Source: Gymnothorax reevesii (Eukaryota > Chordata > Actinopteri > Anguilliformes > Muraenidae). Taken from it: a DNA stretch of 64,000 nucleotides. The stretch spans positions 6,840,395 through 6,904,394 of the forward strand of contig CM056584.1 of NCBI GenBank assembly GCA_029721435.1, written 5' to 3'. The notes below the pieces were generated by a model. It did not search any database. It saw only the letters and a list, made by a program, of their open reading frames with translations, and was not told the origin of the DNA. The position numbers and the translations under genes were made by a program. This document shows, in pieces, positions 62,352 through 64,000 of the stretch (positions within the stretch are counted from its first letter, which is position 1; each line of letters begins with the position of its first letter).

Positions 62352-62399
62352 TGGCCCCTGCGCAAGGATGACATGCAAATTTGTGAAGCGTTTCATATT
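62352..62399 (+). pseudogene. U6 snRNA 3'-half fragment, copy U9
   Basis: 48 nt without gaps. It keeps GCAAATTTGTG, closer to the metazoan U6 GCAAATTCGTG than the GCAATTTTGTG of the other eight copies. It has its own change GCGTTTCATATT. All three differences from U6 are C-to-T. Confidence 0.9.
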
Positions 62400-62631
62400 G
62401 TCTACCTTAAAGAAAGTTATGTTCACATTATGGATCCTAAACCCTAAAAGAATACCCGAACCCTAAATGCAAACAATAGCCCTGACCCTAAAACAAACTG
62501 TAAACTGAAAACATATACAAGAAGCATAGATCCAGACCTTAACTCTAACCCCCCCAGCCATGACTCTGAAGCTGGGAAATAACAGAAATGACTATCCAAA
62601 AAAACCTTAAATTGCAACGCTACAGGCACCT
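62400..62631 (+). repeat. J spacer, copy J9
   Basis: 7-C tract directly followed by AGCC; ACCCGAACCC and GCATAGATCC variants. The minus-strand frame is 61 codons here (62444-62629), one to two glycines shorter than in J2 and J4. Confidence 0.85.
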
Positions 62632-63201
62632 TACCCCTAAACCCTAACCCCTAATCACTTACCTATATGTCGTAACCCTAACTCTAAAGCTGGAAAATTG
62701 CATAGATCGCAAACCCCAAAATCGAAAAGGGGAACGCTACTGACCCCTAACCCATATGTCCGAATCCTTAAACCCTAACCCCTAATCACTTACCCATATG
62801 TCGTAACCCTAACTCTAAAGCTGGAAAATTGCATAAATCGCAAACCCCAAAATCGAAAAGGGGAACGCGACTGACCCCTAACCCCTATGTCCGAATCCTT
62901 AAACCCTAACCCCTAATCACTTACCCATATGTCGTAACCCTAACTCTAAAGCTGGAAAATTGCATAAATCGCGAACCCCAAAATCGAAAAGTGGAACGCT
63001 ACTGACCCCTAACCCCTATGTCCGAATCCTTAAACCCTAACCCCTAATCACTTACCCATATGTCGTAACCCTAACTCTAAAGCTGGAAAATTGCATAAAT
63101 CGCAAACCCAAAAATCGAAAAGTGGAACGATACTGACCCCTAACCCGTATGCCCGAATCCCTATGCCCCAATCCCTAAACCCTAACCCTCTCTCTAAAGC
63201 T
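62632..63201 (+). repeat. R satellite array R9 (4 monomers)
   Basis: Four anchors (62665, 62796, 62927, 63058), all exactly 131 bp apart. It is the shortest R array and the only one with no 89- or 124-bp monomer. The first monomer has the edge variant ACCTATATGTCG and CATAGATCG. Confidence 0.93.
63152..63186 (+). repeat. Heptamer exit block of R9
   Basis: Five heptamers with CCCCAAT in place of CCCTAAT. The transition after it is altered: CTCTAAAGCTCCCC, then polypyrimidine. Confidence 0.8.
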
Positions 63202-64000
63202 CCCCTTCCCCTTCTCCCCTTTCCCTTTTCCCCTTTTACCCTCTTCCCCTTACCCGTTTACCCTTTTACCCATTTACCCTTTTACCCTTACCCATTTACC
63301 CTTCTACCCTTTTATCCTTACACCCTTCGCCTTTTTCCCTTTTCCCTTTTTCCCTTTTTCCCTTTCCCTTTTTCCCTTTCCCTTTTCCCTTTAACCCTTT
63401 CCCTTTTCTCTTTTACCCTTTCCCTTTTACCCTTTTCCCTTTTTCCCTAACTCTTTTGCCCTTTTACCCTTACACCCTTACCCATTTACCCTTGCCCTTT
63501 TACCCATTTACCCTATTGCCCTTTCCCTTTTGCCCTTTTACCCTTACACATTTACCCTTTTACCCTTACTCCTACACCCTTACCCATTTACCCTTGCCCT
63601 TTTACCCATTTACCCTTTTACCCTTTCCCTTTTACCCTTTTCCCTTTTTCCCTAACTCTTTTGCCCTTTTACCCTTACACCCTTACCCATTTACCCTTGC
63701 CCTTTTACCCATTTACCCTTTTGCCCTTTCCCTTTTGCCCTTTTACCCTTACACATTTACCCTTTTACCCTTACTCCTACACCCTTACCCATTTACCCTT
63801 GCCCTTTTACCCATTTACCCTTTTGCCCTTTCCCTTTTGCCCTTTTACCCTTACCCATTTACCCTTTTACCCTTTTATCCTGACACCCTTTCCATTTTGC
63901 CCTTTTTCTCTTTCCCTTTTTTCCCTTTCCCTTTTACCCTTTACCTTTTCCCTTTTACCCTAACTCTTTTGCCCTTCCCATTTCACCCTTACCCTTTTGC
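63202..64000 (+). repeat. CCC-word array P11 (right edge cut by window)
   Basis: Begins with polypyrimidine words (63202-63250 and about 63325-63450) and not the usual CCTTTTTGCCC lead. A 205-bp-offset tandem duplication follows: CCCTAACTC at 63445 and 63650 and ACTCCTAC at 63568 and 63773; a further CCCTAACTC is at 63958. Confidence 0.93.
63445..63860 (+). repeat. Tandem duplication, 205-bp offset
   Basis: Two copies of a block made of CCCTAACTCTTTTGCCC, ACACCCTTACCC, CCCTTGCCC and ACTCCTAC words. Both tracked markers are exactly 205 bp apart. A few word changes separate the copies, such as CCTATTGCCC (63512) against CCTTTTGCCC. Confidence 0.85.

Noticed and set aside
1..64000. tRNA, rRNA, other transposon or unique host sequence
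   Set aside because: I looked for tRNA-like folds, rRNA motifs and transposon ends between the modules and saw none; every stretch belongs to P, U6 fragment, J or R.

Overview
This window is 64 kb of repetitive DNA, with no protein-coding gene I can support. It is built from four modules in a fixed order and all in one orientation: (P) long arrays of short words that each start with CCC; (U) a 48-nt piece that I recognise as the 3' half of U6 spliceosomal snRNA; (J) a spacer of about 235 bp; and (R) a satellite array with monomers of 89, 124 or 131 bp, closed by a 35-bp run of five CCCTAAN heptamers. The next P array then begins. P arrays fill about 46.8 kb (73%), R arrays about 14.8 kb, and U plus J about 2.4 kb.

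Organism: clearly a eukaryote. The U6 piece ends GTGAAGCGTTCCATATT, which from memory is the metazoan (vertebrate or deuterostome) form and differs from the plant form, so I infer an animal. CpG-to-TpG/CpA decay in the R monomers fits a genome with CpG methylation. CCCTAA-like words are all on the + strand. That would suit subtelomeric or other heterochromatin, with the nearest telomere to the left if orientation is a guide. I cannot name a species.

Layout: P1 1-973, U1/J1 978-1260, R1 1261-4821; P2 4822-12863, U2/J2, R2 13151-15417; P3 15418-22557, U3/J3, R3 22846-24611; P4 24612-30484, U4/J4, R4 30772-32537; P5 32538-36821, U5/J5, R5 37110-39078; P6 39079-40050, joined directly to R5b 40051-40861 with no U or J; P7 40862-43704, U6/J6, R6 43993-45420; P8 45421-53654, U7 and a truncated J7 with no R; P9 53757-55456, U8/J8, R8 55742-56441; P10 56442-62347, U9/J9, R9 62632-63201; P11 63202-64000. 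(U1 to U9 are copy labels; all nine are U6 snRNA fragments.)

The block has been rearranged repeatedly: an ~8.0-kb tandem duplication (20565-28548 and 28549-36559), local duplications at offsets of 205, 255, 457 and 480 bp, a higher-order repeat of 0.64-0.68 kb in P3, and two broken units (P6/R5b and U7/J7). The best candidate for something undescribed is this composite satellite, in which every transition out of a CCC array carries the same truncated U6 snRNA, even where the rest of the unit has been lost.
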